Below are positions 1-7,258 of a stretch of DNA of 10,767 bases, one piece after another; within the stretch, counting starts at the first letter, position 1; each line of letters starts with the position of its first letter. The notes under the pieces are model-generated. The model was not told the origin of the DNA. It saw only the letters and a list, made by a program, of their open reading frames with translations, and ran no database searches. Position numbers and translations under genes: made by a program. This DNA comes from an uncultured Peptococcaceae bacterium. GTDB taxonomy: Bacteria; Bacillota; Desulfitobacteriia; Desulfitobacteriales; Syntrophobotulaceae. The stretch spans positions 1 to 10,767 of the forward strand of contig CALBJS010000113.1 in the NCBI GenBank assembly GCA_937892995.1, read 5' to 3'.

Positions 1-400
1 ATAGATAGTGGATTCAAGGCTTAAAAAGAACATACGTACTGCAAAACTCAAGATACAATAAATTTTGAATTGTTACCAGCAAAAAATTACTATCAAAATA
101 TTTTCCCCAAAAAATATTCTAGTAAATAAAAATAATTAATGTAAGAGTCTGTCGGTTTTCCAAAGAAAAACACTTATAGAATACTAGTTTATATTCAATT
201 TTTCCCAGAAAAAGACCTGGGCTTTAAGTCCAGGTCAAAAAAGTTATATATCATAAAGGGAAAGGTTTAGAGTTCATTTTGAACTATACAACACAAACCT
301 TAAAAAACGATTAAAGAACCTGCTTTATTTTCTTAATTTGTAAAATTTTATTTTTTGTAGCAAATTGATTTTCTAAAAGTATAATAGTAAGGGGGCGTAT
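1..400. other. AT-rich intergenic spacer, no gene seen
   Basis: No convincing coding frame is present on either strand. The stretch is strongly AT-rich. It holds a 9-bp hairpin at 214-236 and a short perfect palindrome at 271-285 (AGTTCA, three-base loop, TGAACT), annotated or discussed separately. A TATAAT hexamer lies at 380-385 just before the first small ORF. No tRNA, repeat array or insertion-sequence end was recognised. Confidence 0.6.
205..236 (-). terminator. Possible minus-strand rho-independent terminator
   Basis: GACCTGGGC (214-222) pairs with GTCCAGGTC (228-236), including one G-T pair, around a five-base loop. Read on the minus strand the stem is followed by TTTTTCTGGG, the layout of an intrinsic terminator. 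On the plus strand the stem is followed by A residues, so it should not terminate rightward transcription. No minus-strand gene lies to its right, so what it would terminate is unknown: an untranslated small RNA, antisense transcription, or nothing. Confidence 0.4.
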
Positions 401-598
401 ATGCTTATCAAGAAAGGACCTTTCACAAAGGAAGACCTTTGTTTGTTTCTCAATGAGCAAATGGCTAAGATCATTCAAAACTTTGAAACTCGCAACGGCA
501 GGCTAAAATCATTTGAGCTGAATTTTAACTTCGAGAGATCAAACTACAGCCTGACCGATAGGGACATAAGCTCCTTTAGAACAAGGATGAAGGAATGA
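401..598 (+). CDS. Small hypothetical protein, 65 aa
   Basis: I do not recognise this protein. It is 65 residues, mostly charged and polar, without a signal peptide, membrane segment or cysteine motif (a single Cys). An SD-like GGGGG at 391-395 sits six bases before the ATG, and a TATAAT lies at 380-385. If that hexamer were the real -10, transcription would start about where the SD is, so the two signals conflict and one is probably accidental. The ORF is followed 65 bases later by a good terminator, so it would be a single-gene transcript separate from the molybdoenzyme operon. It may be a genuine small protein or a chance frame; nothing in it links it to the neighbours. Confidence 0.4.
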   Translation: MLIKKGPFTKEDLCLFLNEQMAKIIQNFETRNGRLKSFELNFNFERSNYSLTDRDISSFRTRMKE

Positions 599-662
599 TT
601 ACTTCGTGTAGGATAAGCAGAAAAATAAGACAAGGCGTTAGAAATACCAGATGGAATATTCC

Positions 663-708
663 AAAAGAACCTGGATGATCTTGAAGATTAACCAGGTTCT
701 TTTCTCTT
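663..708 (+). terminator. Rho-independent terminator before the molybdoenzyme operon
   Basis: AAAAGAACCTGG (663-674) pairs perfectly with CCAGGTTCTTTT (692-703), a 12-bp stem with a 17-base loop, and runs into a T-rich tail (TTTTCTCTT). It closes transcription from the 401-598 ORF. It could also act as an attenuator for the operon starting at 802 if a transcript reads through from upstream. Confidence 0.7.
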
Positions 709-743
709 AATCCCAATGTTGTGCAGAAGAGAACGAGACCGAA

Positions 744-752
744 TGCTACGAT
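744..752 (+). promoter_or_regulatory. Candidate extended -10 for the dmsABC-like operon
   Basis: TGCTACGAT at 744-752 fits an extended -10 (TGn followed by TACGAT), lying after the terminator and about 50 bases before the ATG at 802. No good -35 hexamer is seen at the right distance, which an extended -10 can tolerate. I found no clear palindromic FNR (TTGAT-N4-ATCAA) or CprK-type (TTAAT-N4-ATTAA) box between 700 and 800. The call rests on motif reading only. Confidence 0.3.
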
Positions 753-801
753 AATAATAGGAATATTTTGAAAAAGGCTAGGAAATGGAAGGAGGAAAAA
801 A

Positions 802-3204
802 ATGAAGAAGTTAACAACAAGCAAAACCTTTAAAGACGCCAAGATCACCCGCCGTACATTCCTCAAAGGAGTGGGAGCAATCACCGTAACCGGCTCCTTA
901 GGCATGGCAGGTGTTTTGGGCGGTAACACGCGGCAGGTAAAAGCTACGGAAGATGCACCTATCAAGTATATCCATAGCTGTTGTACAGTGAACTGTACCT
1001 CACGCTGTCATCTGAAAGGACATGTACAAGACGGTCGGATCGTAGCAGTTACTCCCGGACTTTTGCCGGGTCGCGACGACTATCCCAACGCCTGCTTACG
1101 TGCGATGAGTTATGCCCAACGACTGCAAGATCCTACCCAGCGTGTACTCTATCCGATGAAAAGAGTGGGAGAGCGCGGGGAAGGAAAATATGAACAAATC
1201 ACTTGGGATGAGGCCTTTGACCTCATAGCTGCTAAACTTACCGAGACGAAAGAAAAGTATGGTTCTCATGCGGCATCCTTCTTTACGATGTCCGGGAATT
1301 TGGCCAAACTGGCCTGGGAATCCACAACACGTCTGGGAGCGACTTTTGGAGGGACCACCTATAGTACGGAAGGGCTAATGGGAGACCACGGTGCTAGTAT
1401 GGGTATGAACTTGGTCTTTGGTCAGGCTCGTGGTGGACACGATACTCGCGACTATATGAATTCCAAGTTGATCCTGCTGTGGGGACGCAATGTCGCCGAT
1501 ACTCATACCAGCGAATTGCGCTATATCATCAAAGCTAGAGAAAACGGGGCTAAAGTAGTGATGATCGACCCGCGTCAATGCAGCAACGCAGCTGTCGCCG
1601 ACCAATGGATTCCCATCCGACCGCAGACCGATCCGGCTTTAGCTTTAGGAATGATGAACTATATGATTTCTCGTGATTTACATGATGTAGCTTGGTTAAA
1701 AGCTAATAGCTGTGCACCTTTGCTCGTGCGAAACGATGATGGTCAATACTTACGCCTGAACGGTTCCTATGCTGTTTGGGATGAAAAGTCCAAGAGTATC
1801 GTGCCTGCAGGAACAGCCGGTGTAGATCCGGCCCTAAGCGGAGAATATGTAGCTGCTGATGGCGTGAAATGTCATCCTTCCTTTGTGGATCTGGCTAAAG
1901 AAGCATCTAAATATACGATTGCAGTAACGGCTGAAATTTGTGGGCTGGAAGAAGAAGTTGTCGAACAACTGGCCTATGAGTACGCAACAATGAAGCCGGC
2001 CGGTATTCGAATGGGACAAGGGATGCAAAGGGTTTATAACTCTTTTGCCCCTTTCCGCACAGTAGCTACTTTAGCGGCTGTAGCCGGTTATATTGGTGTT
2101 TCCGGAGGCGGGGCTTCGCATATGGGCGGAACGTCTTCCATTAACCCCATTCCCGGTGTGACCGTGCCTGACTTTAACTTTGCGGAATGGTCCAATACAG
2201 GGGACGCACCGTTTATTGAGAAGAAAAGCTCCCAACTCTATAATATGATTGAGAATGACGAAGTAAAATTTCTCTGGATCGCTGTTTCTAATTTTATTAA
2301 CCAATCACCCGACGCCAACCGTGTTATCCAAGATATTTTGCCTAAAGTGCCTTTTATCGTCAATGTGGACCCTTTCTGGACGTGGACGGCTAAATATGCT
2401 GATCTCGTGTTACCGGGTAAAACTCACTGGGAAGTATGGGATCTTCTGGTACGTTCCCCTTGGGTCATGCTTGATCAGCCGGCCATCGAAACCATGGGCG
2501 AAAGCAAATCAGACTGCGAAATCTGTTCGGGGGTGGCCAAGCGGATTGAACTGGGGCATCTCTGGGATAAAACGGATGAAGAATGGATACGCACATTTAT
2601 GACTTCCGAACACCCGGCTTTTGCTGCCTTTGATTGGGATAAGTGGGTGCAAGAGGGTATTTTCACAAGATCCGACGGCATTTTCGATCCTGTCTATGCG
2701 TTTAAAGATCAAAAATATAAGACTCTCACTGGGAAATTTGAATTCTATACCGAAAAGTTAAAACAATTTGGGCAGGAAGTACCTAGCTACACACGGATGC
2801 TGGAAGATCCACAAGGAGATCTGGGTAAAAAATTCCCACTGGTTTGTATTAATTATCACGACCGTTTGAACGTTCACAGCCAACACATGCTTTATCCGGC
2901 TTTACGAATAGTTTCTTCGGAACCGGAAGTTCAAATTAATACGGTGGACGCCGAGGCTAGAGGTATTGCTCACGGCGATAAGGTCAAGGTCTTTAATGAT
3001 CGTGGTTACTGCATTCTAAAAGCGTTTATAACCGAAGGAATCGCCCCTGGGATCACTGCCATCGCTAATGGTTGGACCCCGGAGCAGTATATTGAAGGCA
3101 ACCATCAAAACTTAACTCATTTGACCATTAACCCGGTCGAAGAATTTATCAGCCAGACGAACTCTGCATTTTATGACGTACTGGTTGAAATAGAGAAAGC
3201 GTAA
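802..3204 (+). CDS. DMSO-reductase-family molybdopterin catalytic subunit (DmsA-like), Tat-exported
   Basis: This is the catalytic subunit of a complex iron-sulfur molybdoenzyme, expected to reduce a terminal electron acceptor on the outer face of the membrane. The 800 residues open with a Tat signal: twin arginine R17-R18 in TRRTFLKG, a hydrophobic stretch, and a likely cleavage after the VKA ending at residue 48. The FS0 [4Fe-4S] ligands are C61, C65, C69 and C98 (C-x3-C-x3-C-x28-C), as in E. coli DmsA. The TTYST segment places Ser188 as the likely molybdenum ligand, a DmsA trait. YPMKRVGERGEG, MIDPR and W-IPIRP-TD are further family hallmarks, and the last ~120 residues form the dinucleotide-binding domain (HGDKVKVFNDRG). 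GGAGG lies 6 bases before the ATG. The B and C subunits follow directly. Substrate is unknown: DMSO, other S- or N-oxides and other compounds are all used by this family. Confidence 0.92.
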   Translation: MKKLTTSKTFKDAKITRRTFLKGVGAITVTGSLGMAGVLGGNTRQVKATEDAPIKYIHSCCTVNCTSRCHLKGHVQDGRIVAVTPGLLPGRDDYPNACLRAMSYAQRLQDPTQRVLYPMKRVGERGEGKYEQITWDEAFDLIAAKLTETKEKYGSHAASFFTMSGNLAKLAWESTTRLGATFGGTTYSTEGLMGDHGASMGMNLVFGQARGGHDTRDYMNSKLILLWGRNVADTHTSELRYIIKARENGAKVVMIDPRQCSNAAVADQWIPIRPQTDPALALGMMNYMISRDLHDVAWLKANSCAPLLVRNDDGQYLRLNGSYAVWDEKSKSIVPAGTAGVDPALSGEYVAADGVKCHPSFVDLAKEASKYTIAVTAEICGLEEEVVEQLAYEYATMKPAGIRMGQGMQRVYNSFAPFRTVATLAAVAGYIGVSGGGASHMGGTSSINPIPGVTVPDFNFAEWSNTGDAPFIEKKSSQLYNMIENDEVKFLWIAVSNFINQSPDANRVIQDILPKVPFIVNVDPFWTWTAKYADLVLPGKTHWEVWDLLVRSPWVMLDQPAIETMGESKSDCEICSGVAKRIELGHLWDKTDEEWIRTFMTSEHPAFAAFDWDKWVQEGIFTRSDGIFDPVYAFKDQKYKTLTGKFEFYTEKLKQFGQEVPSYTRMLEDPQGDLGKKFPLVCINYHDRLNVHSQHMLYPALRIVSSEPEVQINTVDAEARGIAHGDKVKVFNDRGYCILKAFITEGIAPGITAIANGWTPEQYIEGNHQNLTHLTINPVEEFISQTNSAFYDVLVEIEKA

Positions 3205-3217
3205 GGAGGCGTGAGCA

Positions 3218-3781
3218 ATGTCAGCAAAACAATATGGAATGCTCATCGATACGACGCGTTGTGTCGGCTGTCAAACCTGCGTCGTCAGTTGTAAAATTAA
3301 TTACCAAGTGCCGGAAGAAGCCTATTGGAGTAGTGTGGAAACAATAGGCAGCGAAGTGATGTACCAACCAACAGGGAAATACCCCCATCCGGTTTTGGCT
3401 TTCCGACCCCGCTTGTGCAATCATTGCACCGATCCGGTTTGCGTCAAAAATTGTCCGACAGGTGCCATGCATAAAGACGAAAACGGCATAGTGTCTGTGA
3501 GCCAAGAAGTTTGCATCGGCTGCCAATACTGCGTTTGGGTTTGTCCGTATAATGCCCCTAAATTAGACACAGTACAAAACGTTATGAGCAAATGCACTTT
3601 TTGCCAAGGGCGCACAACAAAAGGCGAAAAACCCTATTGTGTGGAATCTTGTCCTGCGGAAGCTCGTATTTTCGGTTTGATCAGCGACCCGCACAGCGAG
3701 ATTTCCCGTCTAATTTCCGCTAAACACGCACAGCCGCTGTTGCCACACTTCGGCACGGTGCCTTCCGTTTACTATGTATAG
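3218..3781 (+). CDS. Four-cluster [4Fe-4S] electron-transfer subunit (DmsB-like)
   Basis: This subunit carries electrons between the membrane anchor and the molybdenum subunit. The 187 residues hold 16 cysteines in four groups: C15-C18-C21-C25, C67-C70-C75-C79, C99-C102-C105-C109 and C126-C129-C141-C145. This is the DmsB/NrfC/PhsB plan and predicts four [4Fe-4S] clusters. The protein has no signal of its own, as expected for a subunit exported together with its Tat-bearing partner. An AGGAGG lies in the 13-base gap after the catalytic gene, and the stop codon TAG is part of the next gene's SD, so the operon is tightly coupled. It is slightly shorter than E. coli DmsB (about 205 aa). Confidence 0.92.
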   Translation: MSAKQYGMLIDTTRCVGCQTCVVSCKINYQVPEEAYWSSVETIGSEVMYQPTGKYPHPVLAFRPRLCNHCTDPVCVKNCPTGAMHKDENGIVSVSQEVCIGCQYCVWVCPYNAPKLDTVQNVMSKCTFCQGRTTKGEKPYCVESCPAEARIFGLISDPHSEISRLISAKHAQPLLPHFGTVPSVYYV

Positions 3782-3792
3782 GAGGTGTAAAC

Positions 3793-4605
3793 ATGGCAGA
3801 AATCAATCTTTCCTTAATCGTTTTTACATTGCTGATCGGCTTATGTACAGGTACATTTATATTTTATGGCCTTTGGCAGTTTAGCGGTATTCCTTCAGAA
3901 GAGACCAGTCCAAAATCATCGCACCGGGTCATGCTGTTACTCTTGATATTTTTAGGCGTAGCGTTGCTGGCCTCCGCTACGCATTTGGGGAAAACTTTTC
4001 GTTTTCTTAACGCTTTTCGCAATCCGGGTTCTATGATTGCCCAAGAAGGAATTTGGTCCATTGCATTGGGTGTTATCCTGCTCATTGCTTTCTTCCTGAC
4101 TTTCAAAGGCCAAAAGGTTCCGAAAGTGCTTTATGCCGTCGGTGGTCTTGTTTCTTGCGGACTGCTTCTAGTTTGTTCTTTGGTCTATGTCAGAGCTCTC
4201 GGCTTTCCGGCCTGGAGCAACGGCGTAACCATAGTCTATTACTTTGGCAGTGCTGCCTTGCTGGGAGTAGCAGTTGTTTACGCTCTCAGTGTGCAACACG
4301 CGGAGAAAGCTGCCGGAAAAATGATGGCTTCAGTTGCCTTAACAGCCGTATTCGTACAAATAGTCGTAACCCTGGCTTTTGCTCTGCATCTACAATTTGG
4401 TGTCATGTATGTTAACTTGCCATCAACTGTAGTTCTGGATATTTTACGCTGGGGAATTGGTCTTTTAGCACCGGCTATAATTGCTTATTTGGCTTGGCTT
4501 GGTAAAATAAAAGGTAAAAGTGCTGCTTGGTCCTTTTTGACTTGTGTAATAGTGGGTGAAGTGTTCTCCCGTCTGATTTTCTTTATGCAGGGAGTACATC
4601 TATAA
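3793..4605 (+). CDS. DmsC-like membrane anchor subunit
   Basis: This integral membrane subunit should oxidise menaquinol and anchor the complex. Its 270 residues contain about eight hydrophobic segments, as in DmsC. The stretch ATHLGKTFRFLNAFRNPGS matches the conserved DmsC segment that carries the quinol-site histidine (here H64; His65 in E. coli DmsC). The C-terminal GEVFSRLIFF is also a family-like ending. It lacks the paired histidines of haem-b anchors such as NarI, as expected for DmsC/NrfD-type anchors. The SD (TAGGAGGTG) overlaps the stop of the upstream gene. A 15-bp hairpin follows directly and ends the operon. Confidence 0.88.
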   Translation: MAEINLSLIVFTLLIGLCTGTFIFYGLWQFSGIPSEETSPKSSHRVMLLLLIFLGVALLASATHLGKTFRFLNAFRNPGSMIAQEGIWSIALGVILLIAFFLTFKGQKVPKVLYAVGGLVSCGLLLVCSLVYVRALGFPAWSNGVTIVYYFGSAALLGVAVVYALSVQHAEKAAGKMMASVALTAVFVQIVVTLAFALHLQFGVMYVNLPSTVVLDILRWGIGLLAPAIIAYLAWLGKIKGKSAAWSFLTCVIVGEVFSRLIFFMQGVHL

Positions 4606-4609
4606 TAAA

Positions 4610-4647
4610 ATTTGGAAGCAGAGGGTGTACAGCCTCTGCTTCCAAAT
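4610..4647 (+). terminator. Strong hairpin after the dmsC-like gene
   Basis: The 15 bases 4610-4624 pair perfectly with 4633-4647 around an eight-base loop, starting four bases after the dmsC-like stop. The plus-strand sequence after the stem is CAATGATTAC, without a U-run, so on this strand it is an imperfect intrinsic terminator and may mainly stabilise the 3' end. On the minus strand the stem is followed by TTTATTATAG, a better tail. It marks the operon end either way. Confidence 0.6.
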
Positions 4648-4673
4648 CAATGATTACCAGTGGTTACAAGCAC

Positions 4674-4701
4674 TTGGATTTTTCGAACAGACATTTATTA
4701 T
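4674..4701 (+). promoter_or_regulatory. Candidate sigma-A promoter for the CRP-like regulator and permease
   Basis: TTGGAT (4674-4679) and TATTAT (4696-4701) are spaced by 16 bases and lie after the hairpin that closes the molybdoenzyme operon. This would give a start near 4708 and a ~40-base leader before the ATG at 4750. No clear palindromic operator for autoregulation was seen. Confidence 0.35.
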
Positions 4702-4749
4702 AGAAAGAGGGAATCTTCGGAGGATGTAGCCTAAGAGAGGGGCGATCAC

Positions 4750-5427
4750 ATGGCAAAAATAATGCAACAATTTCTAAAAGATGACGATTTATGTCCAAGC
4801 ATTCGAGAAATCTTTGCTAAAAAGCTTGTGCCTTGTACTGTACGCCATTTAAAAAAAGGAGAAATCCTCTGGCACGATAAAGAACTGCATGAATACTGTT
4901 ATCTCATCGAAAATGGCATGATCAAACTGCATGTCATTACCAAAGACGGCCGAGAAAAGGCTTTGTTTTACTATGCCCAAGGCTCTCTTTTTGGGTTTCA
5001 AAATCTATCTAAAGAAAAACTGACGATGACCACAGCGACAGCTATTTTACCTACGACGCTTTACGCAGTGGAGTTTTCTTTGTTTTTTACTTTTATTACG
5101 GAAACACCTCAATACTTGTGTGCTCTGACAACTTATATTTTTCATCATATGGCGATTGAGGCCGAAGAAATCGTCAATCTCTCTTTATACAATACGGAGG
5201 AAAGGCTGGCCGCACTACTAGTGCTCTTGGCTAAGGAGTACCCTAAGAATAAGCAAGGCAAAATATTAATTCCATTTAAGAATGAGGAATTGGCCACCAT
5301 GGTCGGTGCTTCACGCAACAGCGTCTCCAATGCACTGTCGTTATTTCAGAAGCAAAAGCTGATTTACAAGCAAAGGGGCAGCCTGGTAGTCAATGATCTG
5401 GACCGACTGAAGGAATACGCCAAGTAA
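4750..5427 (+). CDS. CRP/FNR-family transcription regulator
   Basis: The 225 residues show the CRP layout: a beta-roll effector domain (about 20-125, with YLIENGMIKLHV), a long dimer helix (about 130-165) and a winged HTH (about 178-220). The recognition region is GASRNSVSNALSLFQKQ. FNR's E--SR recognition pattern is not present, so the operator is unlikely to be a plain FNR box. Cysteines are at 15, 29, 50 and 124, not in FNR's N-terminal cluster pattern, so it is probably not an oxygen-sensing FeS protein; no cAMP-binding Arg/Glu signature is clear either. It resembles the CprK-type regulators of Desulfitobacterium, which bind small organic effectors, but this is by general appearance only. 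Lying between the reductase operon and a permease, it probably senses the substrate or redox state and controls both. Confidence 0.85.
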   Translation: MAKIMQQFLKDDDLCPSIREIFAKKLVPCTVRHLKKGEILWHDKELHEYCYLIENGMIKLHVITKDGREKALFYYAQGSLFGFQNLSKEKLTMTTATAILPTTLYAVEFSLFFTFITETPQYLCALTTYIFHHMAIEAEEIVNLSLYNTEERLAALLVLLAKEYPKNKQGKILIPFKNEELATMVGASRNSVSNALSLFQKQKLIYKQRGSLVVNDLDRLKEYAK

Positions 5428-5475
5428 CCCAAGGCTTAAACATATGCGTCCGCTGATAAAAAGGAGATGGCAAGT

Positions 5476-6669
5476 ATGTGTTCTGAGCAGCAAGGAGGAA
5501 TGCCTAAAGATTTCTTGTTCCTCCTAGTTTCTGCCTTCTTTATCTATACGTACAACAATGTTTTCATGATGACAACGCCGCTACTTCTGGTCACGATGGG
5601 CGGCACGGAGATGATAGCAGGGTTACAGGCGACGCTTTTTTTGGTTGCGGCCGTACTCCTGCGTTTTCTTTTAGGGCCGTTGGCCGATGCTCACGGAAAG
5701 CACTTAGCAATGCTCTTGGGTAGTGCATCTTTTTTGCTTGCCGCTGTTTTGCTCTTTTATGCGGTAGAAGTGTGGCAAGTGATCGCTCTGCGCCTAGTGC
5801 AGGCAGTGGGGCTGGCTTCATATTTTCCCGCCGCTTCGGCAACAGCCGCCGCCTGTGCCGGCGGTGGCCAAAGGGGTACATATATCGGCATCTTACGGAT
5901 TATTGCGTCACTGTCTTTAATGATCGGCCCGGTTTTCGCTCTTAATCTTATCCAAAATCACAGCTATTCTTTGTTTTTACAGAGTATGGCTGTTTTAGCC
6001 TTTTTAGGCATGTCGGCAATTTTCTTTATTTCTCCGAAGGTAATCAGGTCCCAGGAACAAGTCTTAGAGAAGAACGATGTGAGTTTACGCCAGAGGCTTA
6101 ACTTTCTGCCTTTGTTGCAAAGATGTTCTTTGATTGTCAGCACCACGTTTACCGCCGCACTTAGTTACGGCATCTACATGTCTTTTGCCGCTTTATTTAT
6201 TGACAATCATACAAACGTAATCAACGCAGGTTTCTTTTTTACGCTTTTCTCTTTTGGCGGAATCTTTGCTAACGGTGTTTTCGGTTGGCTCTCGGACCGG
6301 TTCGGTCGTTTTCGACTTACGGTCTGTGCTTTTTTGTCTTTGGGGAGCGGAATGATTTTGTTCGCACTTCTGCCACAAGTGACATTTTTATTCTATCCGG
6401 CCGGACTGCTGGCCGGAACCGGTTATTATGGCAGCATCGCCGTGTTGATGGCATGGATAACAGAAAAAGCTGAACCGCATAAGCGCACGGCCGCCCTTTC
6501 TTTGCAGCAGAACGCACTGGACTTAGGGATTGCCGCCGGCAGCGGTCTGTTCGGGATTTTGCTGGTTGCCGTAAATAATGCTGGTTTGCTTTACGGAGTT
6601 CTGGGGGCATTGTATATTTTCTATGCTTTAACTTGTACTTTTGCGGCAAAAGACAGACAAGAAGTATAA
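5476..6669 (+). CDS. MFS permease, 12 transmembrane segments
   Basis: This is a 397-residue major facilitator superfamily transporter with two six-helix halves. Motif-A-like loops occur in both: GPLADAHGK (about residues 67-75) and GWLSDRFGR (about 270-278). It is Leu/Phe/Ala-rich throughout. An in-frame ATG lies at 5467, but AAGGAG (5461-5466) abuts it. The ATG at 5476 has nine bases of spacing and is the better start. A third ATG at 5500 also has an AAGGAGGA before it, with only one base between. The gene begins 48 bases after the regulator and is probably co-transcribed. Its substrate cannot be told from sequence; uptake or export of the molybdoenzyme's substrate or product is a reasonable guess. 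No clear terminator follows. Confidence 0.85.
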   Translation: MCSEQQGGMPKDFLFLLVSAFFIYTYNNVFMMTTPLLLVTMGGTEMIAGLQATLFLVAAVLLRFLLGPLADAHGKHLAMLLGSASFLLAAVLLFYAVEVWQVIALRLVQAVGLASYFPAASATAAACAGGGQRGTYIGILRIIASLSLMIGPVFALNLIQNHSYSLFLQSMAVLAFLGMSAIFFISPKVIRSQEQVLEKNDVSLRQRLNFLPLLQRCSLIVSTTFTAALSYGIYMSFAALFIDNHTNVINAGFFFTLFSFGGIFANGVFGWLSDRFGRFRLTVCAFLSLGSGMILFALLPQVTFLFYPAGLLAGTGYYGSIAVLMAWITEKAEPHKRTAALSLQQNALDLGIAAGSGLFGILLVAVNNAGLLYGVLGALYIFYALTCTFAAKDRQEV

Positions 6670-6786
6670 AAAGGCACAGCCCTCCCATGAATTCTCGTGT
6701 AAATACGTTGAGGTTTGCCACACGTTAGTAATTCATCCATCCTCTTAATCTTACCCCTCCTTCGGGCTTTTCGATTTCTGCTCTTC
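6670..6786. other. Convergent junction between permease and truncated crotonase
   Basis: The plus-strand permease and the minus-strand crotonase fragment converge here. I see no convincing intrinsic terminator on either strand, only a weak 5-bp pairing, CGTGT (6695-6699) with ACACG (6719-6723). The missing 3' part of the crotonase gene should lie here and does not: similarity to its paralogue stops at about 6805. The region therefore looks like a rearrangement breakpoint. Confidence 0.5.
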
Positions 6787-7173
6787 TCACTGGTCTGGGT
6801 TCATAACAAGTTGACAGCCAGCAGCAGTAGCAATTCCATGAACTTGTGCGATAACAGCTTTAGGCATCTCCCTTATAGCACGCATCATCATGAAGCAAGT
6901 ACGAAAGAGATTAATCTTTTCTTGGGGATCGTATTCATACACTTCAGTCAGGTCATACCCGGCAGAGAAAATCTTTCCCATACCTTTAATAATTACGACA
7001 GATACTTTGTTCTCGTCTGCAATTGTATTTAATATGTTTGCAAGTTCCTTCATTAATCCACCAGAGAGTGCATTCTTTTTTTCCGGACGGTTAAGACTTA
7101 CGATTCCGATCTTGTCTTTTTCATTCTCCTTATAGTGTAGATATTTGTAAGTCATCTTTTTCGCTTGGCTCAC
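6787..7173 (-). pseudogene. Enoyl-CoA hydratase/isomerase (crotonase) copy 1, 3'-truncated
   Basis: Only the N-terminal half of a crotonase-fold protein remains: 128 codons against about 260 in the family. It keeps GIVSLNRPEKKNALSG near the start, the first oxyanion-hole segment GMGKIFSAGYDL and the second conserved segment HGIATAAGCQLV. Right after this valine the frame reads MNPDQ and stops. Similarity to the second copy (7898-8612) ends at the same codon, near base 6805, so the 3' half has been lost by deletion or rearrangement. The start is uncertain: GTG at 7173 has no clear SD, and ATG at 7155 is the other choice. A fold this short lacks the C-terminal trimerisation part and is probably not functional. 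Confidence 0.8.
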
Positions 7174-7229
7174 AGTAATTTAACACTTACAATGAACCAG
7201 CATCCACCCCCTCTTTAAAATATAACCAT

Positions 7230-7247
7230 AAGGATTAACTAATCCTT
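7230..7247. repeat. 18-bp palindrome between coaD and crotonase copy 1
   Basis: AAGGATTA (7230-7237) and TAATCCTT (7240-7247) form a perfect inverted repeat with a two-base centre, 11 bases beyond the coaD stop. On the minus strand it is followed within about ten bases by ATATTTT, so it could be a weak coaD terminator. Its short centre and position before crotonase copy 1 also fit a dimeric-repressor operator. The two readings cannot be separated here. Confidence 0.5.
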
Positions 7248-7258
7248 CTTCATTTAAG

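Noticed and set aside
330..385. FNR- or CprK-like boxes (TTAAT..., TTGAT...)
   Set aside because: Only half-sites are present in very AT-rich sequence; no palindromic partner at the correct spacing.
595..678. 27-codon plus-strand ORF overlapping the stop of the 401-598 ORF (ATGA)
   Set aside because: It runs into the terminator stem and shows no recognisable feature. The overlap is probably chance.
576..965. 129-codon minus-strand frame with a hydrophobic stretch
   Set aside because: It overlaps the terminator and the start of the DmsA-like gene, including its Tat signal, and has no family resemblance. It is a frame shadow.
6712..6719. Second GGCAAACC block on the minus strand, resembling the GEMM-I start
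   Set aside because: No GAAA-capped P2 and no GACGCAAAGC block follow it, so the match is a chance octamer.
6622..6740. Short minus-strand ORF starting at 6740 (MDELLTCGKPQR...)
   Set aside because: The GGAGGGG before it is 13 bases away, the frame enters the permease gene antisense, and it has no family resemblance.
6715..7032. 105-codon plus-strand frame
   Set aside because: It is antisense to crotonase copy 1, whose conserved motifs clearly mark the minus strand as coding.
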